This document shows, one piece after another, positions 54,228-64,000 of a stretch of 64,000 bases of DNA; position 1 is the stretch's first letter; each line of letters opens with the position of its first letter. A program made the position numbers and the translations under genes. The stretch covers positions 62,001 to 126,000 of the forward strand of contig BPQB01000021.1 of the NCBI GenBank assembly GCA_019973155.2, in the 5' to 3' direction. Source of the DNA: Phanerochaete sordida (lineage: Eukaryota; Basidiomycota; Agaricomycetes; Polyporales; Phanerochaetaceae). A model generated the notes under the pieces. The model made no database searches and was not told the DNA's origin. It saw only the letters and a list, made by a program, of their open reading frames with translations.

Positions 54228-57200
54228 ATGAGCAAGTCTTCTACAGCCTCTGCACCAAAGCTTTCGACGCCGCTTCCCTCACGGTCAGCTTGGTCAAGGG
54301 GACCTCCGCAGAATACGTCTTCGGCACCCACCCCGAGAACACAATCTCCTGCGCCGGCTACACCTACGTCAGCTACCGCCCCCACCCACTCTAGACGACC
54401 TAGTACCCTTCAGCAAGGAGTAGTCTTCAAGGATGGCGTCGGTGCCCGCAGCCCAGTAGGCGCCCCAAAATCAGGTACGCTCGCCGTTCTTGACCCATGA
54501 CATGGGAGTCGTGCTTTTGTTGTGCCTCTGGCGGCCTTGTCGGGGGCGCTGAGGGTGTCATCGGGTGCGGCGACCGAGCCTAGTCGGCCTTGCACCGGTT
54601 CTGTACCGACCTACGCGCGCATTCGCACGATGCGGCATGATGGAAACGCGTCCGCCATGCATGGCGATGCCGCCGGTCGCATTGCCTGCCTGTAACGTCC
54701 CCTCTCGCCCACCCGCATATCTGATCGAGGCCTCGCTTTGCTGACCTTATCGATTTTTGCAGGCCCAGTAACCTTTGGTTCAATAGACGATGCCTCCGCA
54801 CCTTTATCCTCCTCGCCTGCGTCGGTCCCTCCAATTAAATCGGAGGCCCCCAAGACGTTTGGCTCCGTTACTGCGCAAACCACCACCCTCACGGCCGTGA
54901 ACGGTAAGCCATCACCCTCACAATCGGCGTCGACTTCAGTGTCAGCATCTGCAAAGCCATCGACGTCCACCGCAAAACTCGACGTCAAAAAACTGTTCCA
55001 GGGCTCAAATAGCAGCGGAGCATCCTCTTCCTCGCAACCACCTTCGGATCCTGTTTCGTCTCCCTCGACACGGCAGGCCCCTCTCCCTCAACACTCGACA
55101 TCCCCGCCTCAACCCTCCGCCTCGCACACGCCGCAATCATCACAGTTCGGCAGCCACTCCTTCCCAACGTTCGTGCCTGGTAGCGGCCTGCGGCCCTCCC
55201 CGAACGGCACCAACGGAAGCGGACCACCGCGGTCACCTGTATATCCCCGCCAACAACCTAATGGCGCTGCTCCTCCTGCAAACGTGAATGGCCGCCCTCA
55301 GGGCGCGCCAGGCGCGTCTCCCGCTCCTTCGACGCCCATGTCTGCGGGCATGCCATCCCCACGGATGGGCCCGCCGCATCCAGGACAAGCACCAGCGATG
55401 CAGCCCGGTCAGCCTGTAGCTTGGAATCCATACTACGTACGTACACATGCCTCTTCCCAACGAGCTGACTAATTCATACGTCCGTAGTATGCATACCCTA
55501 CCGTGCCTCCGGAATACATGTACGCCCCACCTACATGGCAGATGCACCCTCATGTTGTCCCTCCACCGCACCAAGCACCGCACACACCCGGCGGTCAACC
55601 TCCTCACCAACCTCCGCACCAGCATCAGCAGCCTGGGTTGCCAATGTCGCCACGCCACCCTCCATCATCGTTACACCCGCCGGGCACACCAACGATGACC
55701 CCTGCCGCTCCCGTCCCCACTGCCTCTCCTCTCGTCCAGACCGCCAACCTCAGCTCTGTCACATCCCCTCCATCCACCCCGTCCTCCACCTCCGGCCCCG
55801 GCGCGGCTGGTGCACACATGAACCAGAACGCGAAGCCGTTCGTCCCGTCGGCCCGCAGGATCACCATCAAGAACCAGTCTGGTGTTGAGGTTGATCTTGA
55901 GAGCATCAAGAAGGGCCACACGCCGACGGGCAGCGTGAGCGGCGTCGCCTCGCCCGTGGCCACTGTCCCGGGCTCGCCAGCACGGAAGGTAGTGCGGATG
56001 GAAACGGAGGAGGCCAAGCAGAAGCGTCTTGCGGAGGAGGAGAAGGCCAAGAAGGAGAAGGAGGACCAGGAGCGCCAGAAGCGCGAGGCCGAAGAGAAGG
56101 CTAAGCGCGACGAGGAAGAGCGCAAGCAGAAGGAGAAGGAGGCCGCCGAGCGCGCCCAGAGGGAGAAGGAGGAGGCCGGGCGGAAGCTGAAGGAGGAAGA
56201 GGAGAAGGAGCGACTGCGCAAGGACGAGGAGGAGAAGGAGCGTATCCGGAAGGAGGAGGAAGAGAAGGAGCGGCTACGCAAGGAGGCCGACGAGAAGGAA
56301 CGCAAACAGAAGGAGGAAGCCGAGCGCAAGCAGAAGGAGGAAGAGGAGCGCGTAAAGCGCGAGGCCGAAGAGGCTGAGCGTGCGCGCGTCGAGGCTGAGG
56401 CGAAGGCCGAGGCTGAAGCGAAGGCCGCCGCTGAGGCGCAGGCCTCCGAGAAGACCGAGGTTCCCGAAGCCAAGACCGCGGAGCCAGAAGAGATGAAGGA
56501 GACTGAGGAGGGCGAGGTCGAGGAGCAGAAAGACGATGCTGAGGCTCGCGACAAGCTCCAAGACAAGCCTCCTTTGCGCCTCGACACGACGCTTGACAAG
56601 AAGCGCCCTGGGCCGCTCGATCTCTCCGGGACAAAGGGCCTCATTCAGCCACCACTCCCGTCTGCCTTGGCCACTGCGCGTATCATCGAGGATATCTCCG
56701 AGATCAGCTACCCAGAGGGCATCAAGAGCCCGCAGGTTGAGCTCAATGTAAACGCTAAGCAGGGCAAGTTCCGGTCAGTTTTCCATCTTGTCTTCAACGT
56801 GCCTTTGTCGTGACTGACTATAAATCCTTTGACAGCTACGATCGCGACTTCCTTCTTCAGTTCATGGCTGTTTGCAAGGAGAAGCCCGACTCCCTCCCTC
56901 CTCTCGACGCTATCGGTCTCGAGCCCTCCGATCAGCACTTCACTATGTCTCGCGGTGGCTCTGGTCGTCGTCAGCCCTCCATGTCTGGCATGCCCCCGCC
57001 GTCGGCCACAGCCCGCCAGGGCAATGTTGGTCTCGGCATCTCTGGCTTCAAGCAGTCCGGCTTCACCATGGGCCAATTTGCCACGGCCGGCAACAAGATG
57101 TCCAGCGAGGAGCGGTTCGCCCTAGCCAGCCGTTCTGCGAGCATGTCTGGCAACGGCCCTGCAGGCATGCCCTTCGGTCGACCCTCGCCGATGGTCCGCT

Positions 57201-59335
57201 CTTCCAGCCAGGGTGGCCCCGGCGCGGTGCCCATGGGCAGCAACCGCACCCGCAGCAAGCGCGGTGAGAAGCGCGGTGCGAACCCCCCTCCCCAGCAGTC
57301 GTCCGCCTTCGGCAACAATTCCGCTCAGATGGGCATGCTCGAGCCCGTTGCGCCCCTTGAGGTCTCCGCCAACCGCTGGACACCCGGCAGTCTCGGCCGC
57401 AAGCCCCAGGTCGACGAAGACTCGCCCGAGGTCGTCGAGCGTAAGGTCAAGGGTCTCCTCAACAAGCTCACCATGGAGAAGTTCGACTCCATCTCCGACC
57501 AAATTATTGCCTGGGCAAACAAGTCTGAGAAGGAGAAGGACGGCCGCACCCTCATTCAGGTCATCAAGCTTGTCTTCGAGAAGGCGACTGACGAGGCGGC
57601 CTGGTCCGAGATGTACGCTCGCCTTTGCCGCAAGATGATGGAGCAGATCTCCCCGAAGGTCCAGGATGATGGCATCCGCAACCCTGAGGGCAAGCACATC
57701 ACCGGTGGCCACCTCTTCCGCAAGTACCTCCTCAACCGTTGTCAGGAGGACTTCGAGCGCGGCTGGGCCTCCAAGGAGTCTACCGCTGCCGCTGCCGTGT
57801 CGAAGGCCGGCGAGGACGAGGCCGCCAAGGCTGCTGCTGAGAACAGCGGTGATGGCGAGGCGGCGCTGTACTCCGAGGAGTACTACGCTGCGCAGAAGGC
57901 CAAGCGTCAGGGTCTCGGTCTCGTCAAGTTCATCGGTGAGCTGTTCAAGCTCCAGATGCTCACGGAGCGTATCATGCACGAGTGTGTCAAGAAGCTTCTG
58001 GGCAACGTCGAGAACCCCGAGGAGGAGGAGATCGAGTCTCTCTGCAAGCTGCTGTCGACCGTCGGCGCTCTTCTCGATACCCCCAAGGCGCGCGCCCACA
58101 TGGACGTCTACTTCTCGCGCATGAAGGAGCTGTGCAAGAGCCAGAACGTCACTTCTCGTATGCAGTTCATGCTTCAGGTATGTGCTTATGACTGTCTTTC
58201 GGCATGTCTTAGATGACTTACATTGTCTCTTCTAGGATGTCATTGAGCTCCGTGAGCGGAAGTGGATCCCACGTAACGCAGCCGCTGCACCAACGACGCT
58301 TGCCGCAGTCCACGAGCAGGTGTGTTTCCCCACTGATCTACTTCCGTGCCTTGATCCTCATCTGCTGTATTACAGGCTGCCAAGGAGAAGGCCAACGTCG
58401 ACAAGGAGTCATACCAGCGGACCCTCAGCATGTCGCGCGGCGGGTCAAGGCGTGGTGGCGAGCGTGGTGAGGCTCAGGTCGGCCCCGATGGCTGGGCTGT
58501 CGCTGGTGGCTCTACTCGCAGCGTCCCTCCCAAAGCCGGTGACTTGTCCAACTTCGGCAAAATTAGCAAGGGCGCGGCTCCTATGACCTTCGGTCCGAGC
58601 AGCGTCTTCTCTGCCAGCAAGAAGGAGAGCAAGCGCGATTCCACGATCTCCCGCCAGGGCTCCGCCAACATGTTCTCCATGCTCGGCAACGCCGAGGTCG
58701 CCGTCGAGGGCCCACCAATCACCAAGGGCAGCCGTCCACCAAGCCGGAAGGCGTCCATCGATCTCGGCTCTGCCGGTGCCCCTGAGGCCCCTACCCAGCG
58801 TCGCAAGCTCAACCTCCTCCCTCGCTCAGTACCCAAGGCGGACGAGAAGGACGACACCCCGGCCGCGTCGACCGTCGGCTCCGAGGACGAGGGCGGCGAC
58901 GCGAGCGCGCCGACGATGTCGGACGCGGAGGTGAAGGCGCGCATCGAGGAAGACACGAAGGAGTTCTTCAGCATCCGCGACCTCGGGGAGGCCGAGGTGT
59001 ACTTCACGAAGCTGCCCGCCGAGCAGCGGCACAAGCTCGTCGACAAGCTCGTCGGGCGCGCGCTCGAGAGCAAGGAGGCGGACGCGACGCTCGTCACGGA
59101 CCTCTTCGCGCGCGCGGCGCAGAAGAACCTCGCGTCGCCCGCGACGTTCGAGCAGGGCTTCGAGGGCATCGCCGAGTTCCTCGACGACATCGCCGTCGAC
59201 GCGCCCAAGGCGCCGCAGTACTTCGTCGCGATGCTCAAGGGCGCCGGCCTCGACAAGGACGAGGAGCGCTGTACGCGGCTGCTCAGCAAGTCTATGGACA
59301 GCGAGAAACTGCTTGGCATGCTGCAGTCTGCTTAG
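54228..59335 (+). CDS. eIF4G (TIF4631-like): Translation initiation factor eIF4G
   Basis: Six exons (54228-54474, 54763-55436, 55488-56773, 56836-58177, 58236-58319, 58376-59335) encode 1530 residues. eIF4G is the scaffold that joins eIF4E, eIF4A, PABP and the 43S complex for cap-dependent initiation. The first 450 residues are Ser/Pro/Ala-rich and disordered, likely covering PABP and RNA contacts. A highly charged Lys/Glu coiled-coil stretch spans about 478-645. The eIF4E-binding motif YxxxxL-phi appears as YDRDFLL at about 736-742, right after an exon junction. The MIF4G domain (eIF4A binding) is at about 940-1190 (VKGLLNKLTMEKFDSISDQI opens it). A C-terminal MA3 domain spans about 1390-1530 (EVKARIEEDTKEFF). 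Yeast eIF4G lacks MA3, so the layout is the longer, metazoan-like form seen in filamentous fungi. The first intron is 288 bases. Confidence 0.95.
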
Positions 59336-60486
59336 ACACATTCACTCCTTTCCTCCCCTGATTCTTCCTTCTTGTCCATAGTTGCATCTCTCATGGTTTT
59401 ATGTATTGCGTCCATTGTCTCACTTATTCATCGGCATTTCTGTAATTATTACACTAGTACGCTATATCGATCCCATGATCTGCGCATCCTGACTACGTGC
59501 GGGAGTGCAAAGATGCTTAGAGGAAGTCAATGTGTAAGATGTAGCTTACTGTAGGGATTATATTCTTGTCACGATACATACGTACCCGTACGAATCCACG
59601 AGCATCTTAGAAGGCTCCATGCTAGCTAGTATGCGCTTCTCCACCTAGTCTTTCAGCTTCAGGTCGAGCACGGTAATGACGAGAGGAAGAGGGGCAAATA
59701 TTTTTCTTAATGCTTGTGATGGGCTGAGGCGATGTCTCTGAAACTGCTTGATGTCTCGCCGACGGGCGAGGACTGCGACTGCGGAGCCAGCGTGCAGCAA
59801 AGAGCTCGTCATTGAAGCGGCTGCCTCCCGAATCCCGGCCGATAACAAACCAGGAGACCTTCCCCTTCTGGACTCGCTGGGAATAGACGCTTTGACTCTG
59901 AGGCTGACCACGACGATTTCGAGGACAAAATCGTGGCGTCGAGACATCTGCCTGTTTTTCGCATTGTCTCGCATTCAAACTGGACTGACACGCAGAGTGT
60001 GCTGACTCAAAGATTTTTTGCGCTGTATTGAGCGGGATGGACCTCAGCGAGACCACAGGCCTCAGGCTCTCTTGGCCTCGGAGCCTCGGACGAGCAGCGT
60101 CCAGTTCGCGCCGTCGAAGGGCTCGTACGAACGTCACAAGACCTAGCTGACATATTTCACGCTGTTTGCGCTTCTGCGGACGGCGCTGGCTTGAGTCGCT
60201 GACAAACGGGATGCTTGGCAGACGAGCGCCGTCGCATCCCACTGGCGGGAACCACGACGCCTTCCTCGTTCTGCGTCAGCACAGGGAGCACCTTCGCGCC
60301 GCGTTCGCGAAGACCGTCATTCTTAGCCAGTCATACGCCATCTCCAGCAACTGACAGCAAGCTTGCACTTGCAGGTTATTCATTTGCGTTCGCAGTCGCG
60401 CGCAGGGTACCGGTATAAATACCATTCGCCACCAGGATGCAGGCTCTCACGCCCTAGCGCGACTTTCACTCTACTCCTTGCCGAAG
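59336..60486. other. Intergenic, no gene recognised
   Basis: eIF4G 3' flank and GST promoter. AT-rich at 59380-59640; no supported coding frame. Confidence 0.5.
60414..60420 (+). promoter_or_regulatory. TATA box of the glutathione transferase gene
   Basis: TATAAAT, 67 bases upstream of the ATG at 60487; canonical sequence and spacing, consistent with an inducible stress gene. Confidence 0.55.
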
Positions 60487-61418
60487 ATGTCATCCTCCGA
60501 CGCGCAATTTTTCCCTCACGCTACCGGCGAGGCTGCCAAGACGGTTGAGAAACATCAAGCTGCGCAGGACCTCATCTTCTACTCTGGCTGGGTGCGTGCC
60601 GACCGGTGCGCCCTGGCGTTCTACTTGCTGAGACGTGAAGCCCTTGGTAGTTCTGTCCATATGTCCATAGGACGTGGATCGCGCTTGAGGAGCGAGGCAT
60701 TCCCTACCAATACGTCGAGGTGAACCCCTACAAGAAAGAGAAACACTTCCTCGGTAAGCTCTCCACACACTCATCACAGCGCACGATCCCATGATGCACG
60801 CAGAAATCAACCCGAAGGGCCTCGTCCCCGCAATCGAGTACAAGGGCCGCGCACTGTACGAGTCGCTCATCCTCTGCGAGTTCCTTGAGGACACATATCC
60901 GGCCGCGACACCGCGCCTGCTCCCCGCCGACACCGCCGAGCGCGCGTACGCGCGCATCTGGGTCGACTTCGTCACGAAGAACGTCGTCCCGAACTTCATG
61001 CGCCTCATCCAGGCGCAGACGGTGGAGAAGCAGGACGCCGCGCGCGCGGACCTGTACAAGGGCCTGCGCACCTTCGCGGCGCAGGCGCGCGGGCCGTACT
61101 TCCTTGGCGACGAGTTCAGCCTCGTCGACGTCGCCATCGCCCCGTGGATCATCCGCGACTGGGTCGTCGCCGAGAACCGCGGGTACGACCGTGCTGCGGT
61201 CAGCGACGCGTGGAAGAAGTACGCGGATCTCGTCGAGCAGCGTGACAGCATTCGCAAGACGTCGAGTGTGCGTACCTTCGTCATTTGTAGATTTTGGCTC
61301 CTTGCTGACTTCATCACAGGAGAAACAGCACTACTACGAAATTTACGGGCGGTACTTGCGCGATGAGGCCCAGGGCGAGGGTGCGAGGGCGGTCCGTGAG
61401 GGACGCGTGATTCCTTGA
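60487..61418 (+). CDS. Omega-type glutathione transferase
   Basis: Exons 60487-60591, 60651-60753, 60804-61267 and 61320-61418 give 256 residues. Omega-like GSTs are cytosolic enzymes with a catalytic Cys that perform thioltransferase and deglutathionylation reactions; fungal members act on glutathionyl-phenacyl or wood-derived compounds. The thioredoxin-like N-domain has GWFCPYVHRTWIALEERGIP with Cys37, and NPKGLVPAIEYKGRALYESLILCEFLED supplies the cis-Pro and glutathione-binding Glu-Ser. The helical C-domain contains GPYFLGDEFSLVDVAIAPW, with the conserved N-capping Asp. Exon 2 must start at 60651, because a nearer-looking acceptor at 60686 would lose the catalytic Cys. A second in-frame ATG lies nine bases upstream (60478). 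Confidence 0.93.
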
Positions 61419-61599
61419 AGGGCTGATTCTGTAGGAAGTCTGGCCTGAAATCTATCTGTATTTTGACCATACCTATGAACTTTCTTGAAGTTCGCCGAAT
61501 CGTGTAGCGCAGAACGAAGGAGATAGGCATAGCTGGTATCATTAATGCAGGGTATATAGCAGGATTTGGTAGCAGAATGTTGACCATGTCTGACGAGTC

Positions 61600-62400
61600 T
61601 CACCGCTGCTGTGCTGCTGCTGAGCTCGGATCTGGCTGAAAGCGCGAATAATACGACTTTGTCATTGCCTCTACCATCTCCTGCGTCGACTCTGGCATGT
61701 CTTCAACGAAATGACCTGAAACGCTGTGTCAGTGCCTACATTTACGCCAGGAGCTAAGCACGCACCTGGGGAACCCGCAAACAACGACAGCGCAGGGATA
61801 ACCGTGTTCGGCGGAATTACCGTGTTGTCCGCGATCTTCGCGCAGTCTTTTATGATCGTGAACTTTCCCTGCACACGCCGCGTCAGCACACCACAACGCG
61901 CTGGAGGCGTGCCCGACTGACGATGACACAGTTCTTCCCAATCTCGACGTGGCTCCCGATCTGCGCGGCCTCGACGACCGTGTTCGCGCCGATGTGCACG
62001 TGGTCGCCGATCTTCATGGGGTAGTAGTTGAAGTTTCCGCGGTACGTCTTGTACGGCGGCCTGCGTGGGATGAGCGGCGCGCACGCGCGGGACAGGCGGG
62101 CGAACGCACCGCATGATGCAGCCCTCGCCGACGAGGCAGTATCGCCCGAGCGAGATCACGACGGCGTGCCCCGGCCCTGTGCGCCGCAGGTCACCGCGGA
62201 TGATTGCGCCGTTCGCGATGACGGTCTTGCCTCCGAGGATGATGTTCTGCGGGCCCGCTATCGTCGCGCGGCGCGAGACCTTGTTACCCGTGTCCTGCGC
62301 GCTGGCTGCGTCAGCAGTGCCAGAGGCGCAATGAGGAGACGTGCTAGATACCGACTGTCTCGATGTATTCCGACTTCGGGTAGTAGATTGGGTGGTCCAT
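61600..62400 (-). CDS. Dynactin subunit p25 (DCTN5-like)
   Basis: Exons, read downward: 62400-62356, 62294-62110, 62060-61922, 61868-61766, 61715-61600; 195 residues. p25 is a left-handed beta-helix protein in the pointed-end complex of dynactin, needed in filamentous fungi for dynein-driven transport of early endosomes. The N-terminus (YYPKSEYIETDTGNKVSRRA) and hexapeptide turns (NIILGGKTVIANGAIIRGDL, MKIGDHVHIGANTVVEAAQI, VEIGKNCVIGKF, CAKIADNTVIPPNTVIP) match the family in order and length. The C-terminus SYYSRFQP precedes an Ala/Gln-rich tail longer than the animal form. The first donor (GTCGGT) is weak but is the only one that restores the conserved sequence. Confidence 0.92.
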
Positions 62401-63411
62401 GGCGGTGGTGGAAGCTGGAAGCAAGAGTGGGCGTCTCACGTCCTGCCTGCACAGAGCTGGCGCTCGAGGGAATTTGTGTTCTTGTTTCCTACCATCCCCT
62501 TCTCTGTCCTTTCTGTTTCCTCACTGTACCGAGAAATGTGACGCTGCACTTGCAGTGTCAGCTCAGTGCACTCTTCATAGACCAGATGAGCGACGGTGGA
62601 CACCGTCCGCACAGTCGCACCCGACTCTCGCGTCGTCGCTGGCTAAATGCGCTTCGAATCCAGTCTTTCCTGCTTGTGACCATCTGCCGCGCGAGTGTGC
62701 GACCCTCGCCGCAGATTTAGCGTCCATGGGATCCTCGTCTGTGCTTCGACGAAGCACGTCACTTCAGGGGAACTTCCGGATGGCGCAGCAGGAGCAGTGC
62801 GCCGCGCACGGCGCACTCACCGCAAAGGTACGTCTCTCTTGCCCGGTTCTACTCTAATCTTCGGGCTGTCGGGTTGCCCGGAGGCCCTCTTTGACTTCGC
62901 GCCTACGATGAAACTAGATGTATCGACTAGTATACCTTGACGAGGGGCTGGCTCCGTCCCGCGCCCTCGAATGACCATGCCGTCGACCTGTCGGCGACAC
63001 TATCTTCTCTCTGAGCTTTCTGCTGTCTCTTCCTTTCCTTTTCCACTATGGTCCCGATCGTCTTCTCACGCTGATTAGTTGTATATCCGTATAGCTCCCG
63101 GACGCCGAAACATGTCCAATGAGGCGGATATACGACTTGTATTGGTCGCTGTTGGGATATCTGTCTGTAAGAACCCATCCAAGCTCTCCGCATACGTCTC
63201 CCGGGACGTCTAGGGAAGGTTTCTGGTCCAGGGCGCGGGTGACGACTACAGTGCCCTGGTAGTTTGCTAGCTTGATCAGATGTTAGTCGCCGAGATTGGA
63301 TGGGTCTGCTGCGCTTCTAGCCTGCGGCAGTGCGGCCTCGAGGGAGCCATGCGCCGGCTGGTATAACTAGCCCACAACGCGGTTTCGACCCGGCTGCCTG
63401 CACGCAAGTGC
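62401..63411. other. Intergenic, divergent promoters; no gene recognised
   Basis: About 1 kb between the p25 start and a gene reading off the right edge. Short frames without motifs. Confidence 0.5.
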
Positions 63412-64000
63412 ATGCCGCAAGAGCAGCTACATAACCTTCTCCAGGCCGCCGCGGGTCCGCCAACAGATCTCTTTCCTACTCCCACCGCCTCGCACTCTAT
63501 GAACGCATCGACCAGCCTCGTCACCACCGACGTGAGCAACGCCCCTGCCCCGATCTCTGACGCAGGCTGACGTCGCGGACCCTGTCCAGATGATGGACTT
63601 CGACCAGCAGCTGGCGCAGCTTCTGGGGGGCATGACCCTCCAGAACACCTGGAACGTCGTCCCGGACGTCGTGAGTGCTCCCGATCTCGGCGATGACGTG
63701 CGCGATCCCCTGACGCTGCCCCGAGGAAGGCACCGCACGACGCGAGCGCGCCGCACACGCCGCCGGCCGCGCAGGACGCCTTCATGTCCGACTCGTCCGA
63801 CACCGAGGACGCCGCATACCCAGCACGTTGCCCGTCCCCCTTGTTCTTCTCGGCCCCCCTGCTTACCTTTGACGATCTCGACGCGCACTTCGGCGGTGCA
63901 GGCAGCAAGGGCAAGTCGCGGCGCGGCGGGGGCGAGCGCAGGCAGCGCAGCGGCGGCGTGCACGCCGTGCGGCTGCGGACTTCTGCAAGCCATGCACGCC
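63412..64000 (+). CDS. Unrecognised Ser/Pro/Ala-rich protein, 5' part (runs off right edge)
   Basis: Model: 63412-63531, 63566-63670, 63730 onward. The first intron would be only 34 bases (GTGAGC...ACGCAG), shorter than any other here, so the true start could instead be the ATG pair at 63590. The second intron (63671-63729, CTGAC branch, GAGGAAG acceptor) is well formed. The protein begins MPQEQLHNLLQAAAG, has the helix-like MMDFDQQLAQLLGGMTLQNTW, an acidic Ser cluster MSDSSDTEDAAYP, a hydrophobic patch LFFSAPLLTFDDLDAHFGG, then a basic Gly/Arg/Ser run. Disordered with short amphipathic motifs, as in transcription-factor or regulator N-termini. No family assigned. Two long minus-strand frames here are more likely shadows. 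Confidence 0.5.

Noticed and set aside
55625..56644. 339-residue Ser/Arg-rich minus-strand frame inside eIF4G
   Set aside because: Mirror image of the GAG/AAG-rich charged coiled coil; pure shadow.
57122..58099. 325-residue minus-strand frame inside eIF4G
   Set aside because: Antisense of the MIF4G-coding exon; Leu/Val/Gly/His-rich shadow.
62640..62670. T-loop-like CTTCGAATCC
   Set aside because: No matching acceptor, D or anticodon arms around it.
1..64000. CRISPR arrays, phage, bacterial operons, LTR or DNA transposons
   Set aside because: No regularly spaced repeats, no reverse transcriptase, integrase or transposase motifs, and the genes are spliced eukaryotic ones.

Overview
This window is eukaryotic nuclear DNA from a filamentous fungus, almost certainly a basidiomycete of the class Agaricomycetes. 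The reasons are small genes cut by many GT-AG introns of about 50-60 bases, GC-rich third codon positions, short intergenic gaps, and gene content that fits: SUR7/PalI, a fungal oligopeptide transporter, TRK potassium transporter, FSH1-type hydrolase, flavocytochrome b2-like dehydrogenases next to an oxaloacetate-hydrolase-type enzyme, and a small membrane protein of a type I associate with agaricomycetes. A wood- or litter-decaying species is a reasonable inference, but no single marker proves it. Exon models were read by eye. For every complete multi-exon gene I summed the exons and confirmed an uninterrupted multiple of three; UTRs were not defined.

Layout. 1-555 (-): 5' end of a secreted, possibly amidase-like glycoprotein that leaves the left edge; 740-1150 may hold a decayed gene. 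2483-3322 (+): SUR7/PalI membrane protein. 4091-5304 (+): FSH1 serine hydrolase. 5993-9587 (+): transportin (karyopherin beta-2). 11906-15375 (+): oligopeptide transporter. 16289-19698 (-): HSL-type alpha/beta hydrolase with a very long tail. 20351-21338 (-) and 21662-23488 (+): clathrin light chain and a type II leucine-rich-repeat membrane protein, sharing a 323-base promoter. 24178-25729 (+): aldo-keto reductase. 26922-27697 (-): ICMT-like methyltransferase. 28184-31742 (-) and 32122-32877 (+): CSC1/OSCA channel and an IMPACT/YIH1-like protein, also divergent. 34428-37096 (+): alpha-arrestin. 38847-42312 (+): TRK transporter. 42792-43897 (+): four-helix membrane protein.

44397-53608 is the most interesting block. 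Two paralogous flavocytochrome b2-type (cytochrome b5 + FMN) dehydrogenases flank an isocitrate lyase/PEP mutase family enzyme of the oxaloacetate hydrolase type. In brown-rot fungi, flavohaem glyoxylate dehydrogenase and oxaloacetate hydrolase are the two enzymes that make oxalate, so this looks like an oxalate/glyoxylate gene cluster. One paralogue ends in a peroxisomal PTS1-like tripeptide, the other does not, and neither has the mitochondrial presequence of yeast Cyb2.

54228-59335 (+): eIF4G. 60487-61418 (+): omega-type glutathione transferase. 61600-62400 (-): dynactin p25 (DCTN5-like). 63412-right edge (+): start of an unrecognised Ser/Pro/Ala-rich protein. I found no tRNA, rRNA, CRISPR array, intact transposon or phage element. 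Housekeeping trafficking and translation genes are interleaved with transport genes; only the oxalate block looks functionally clustered.
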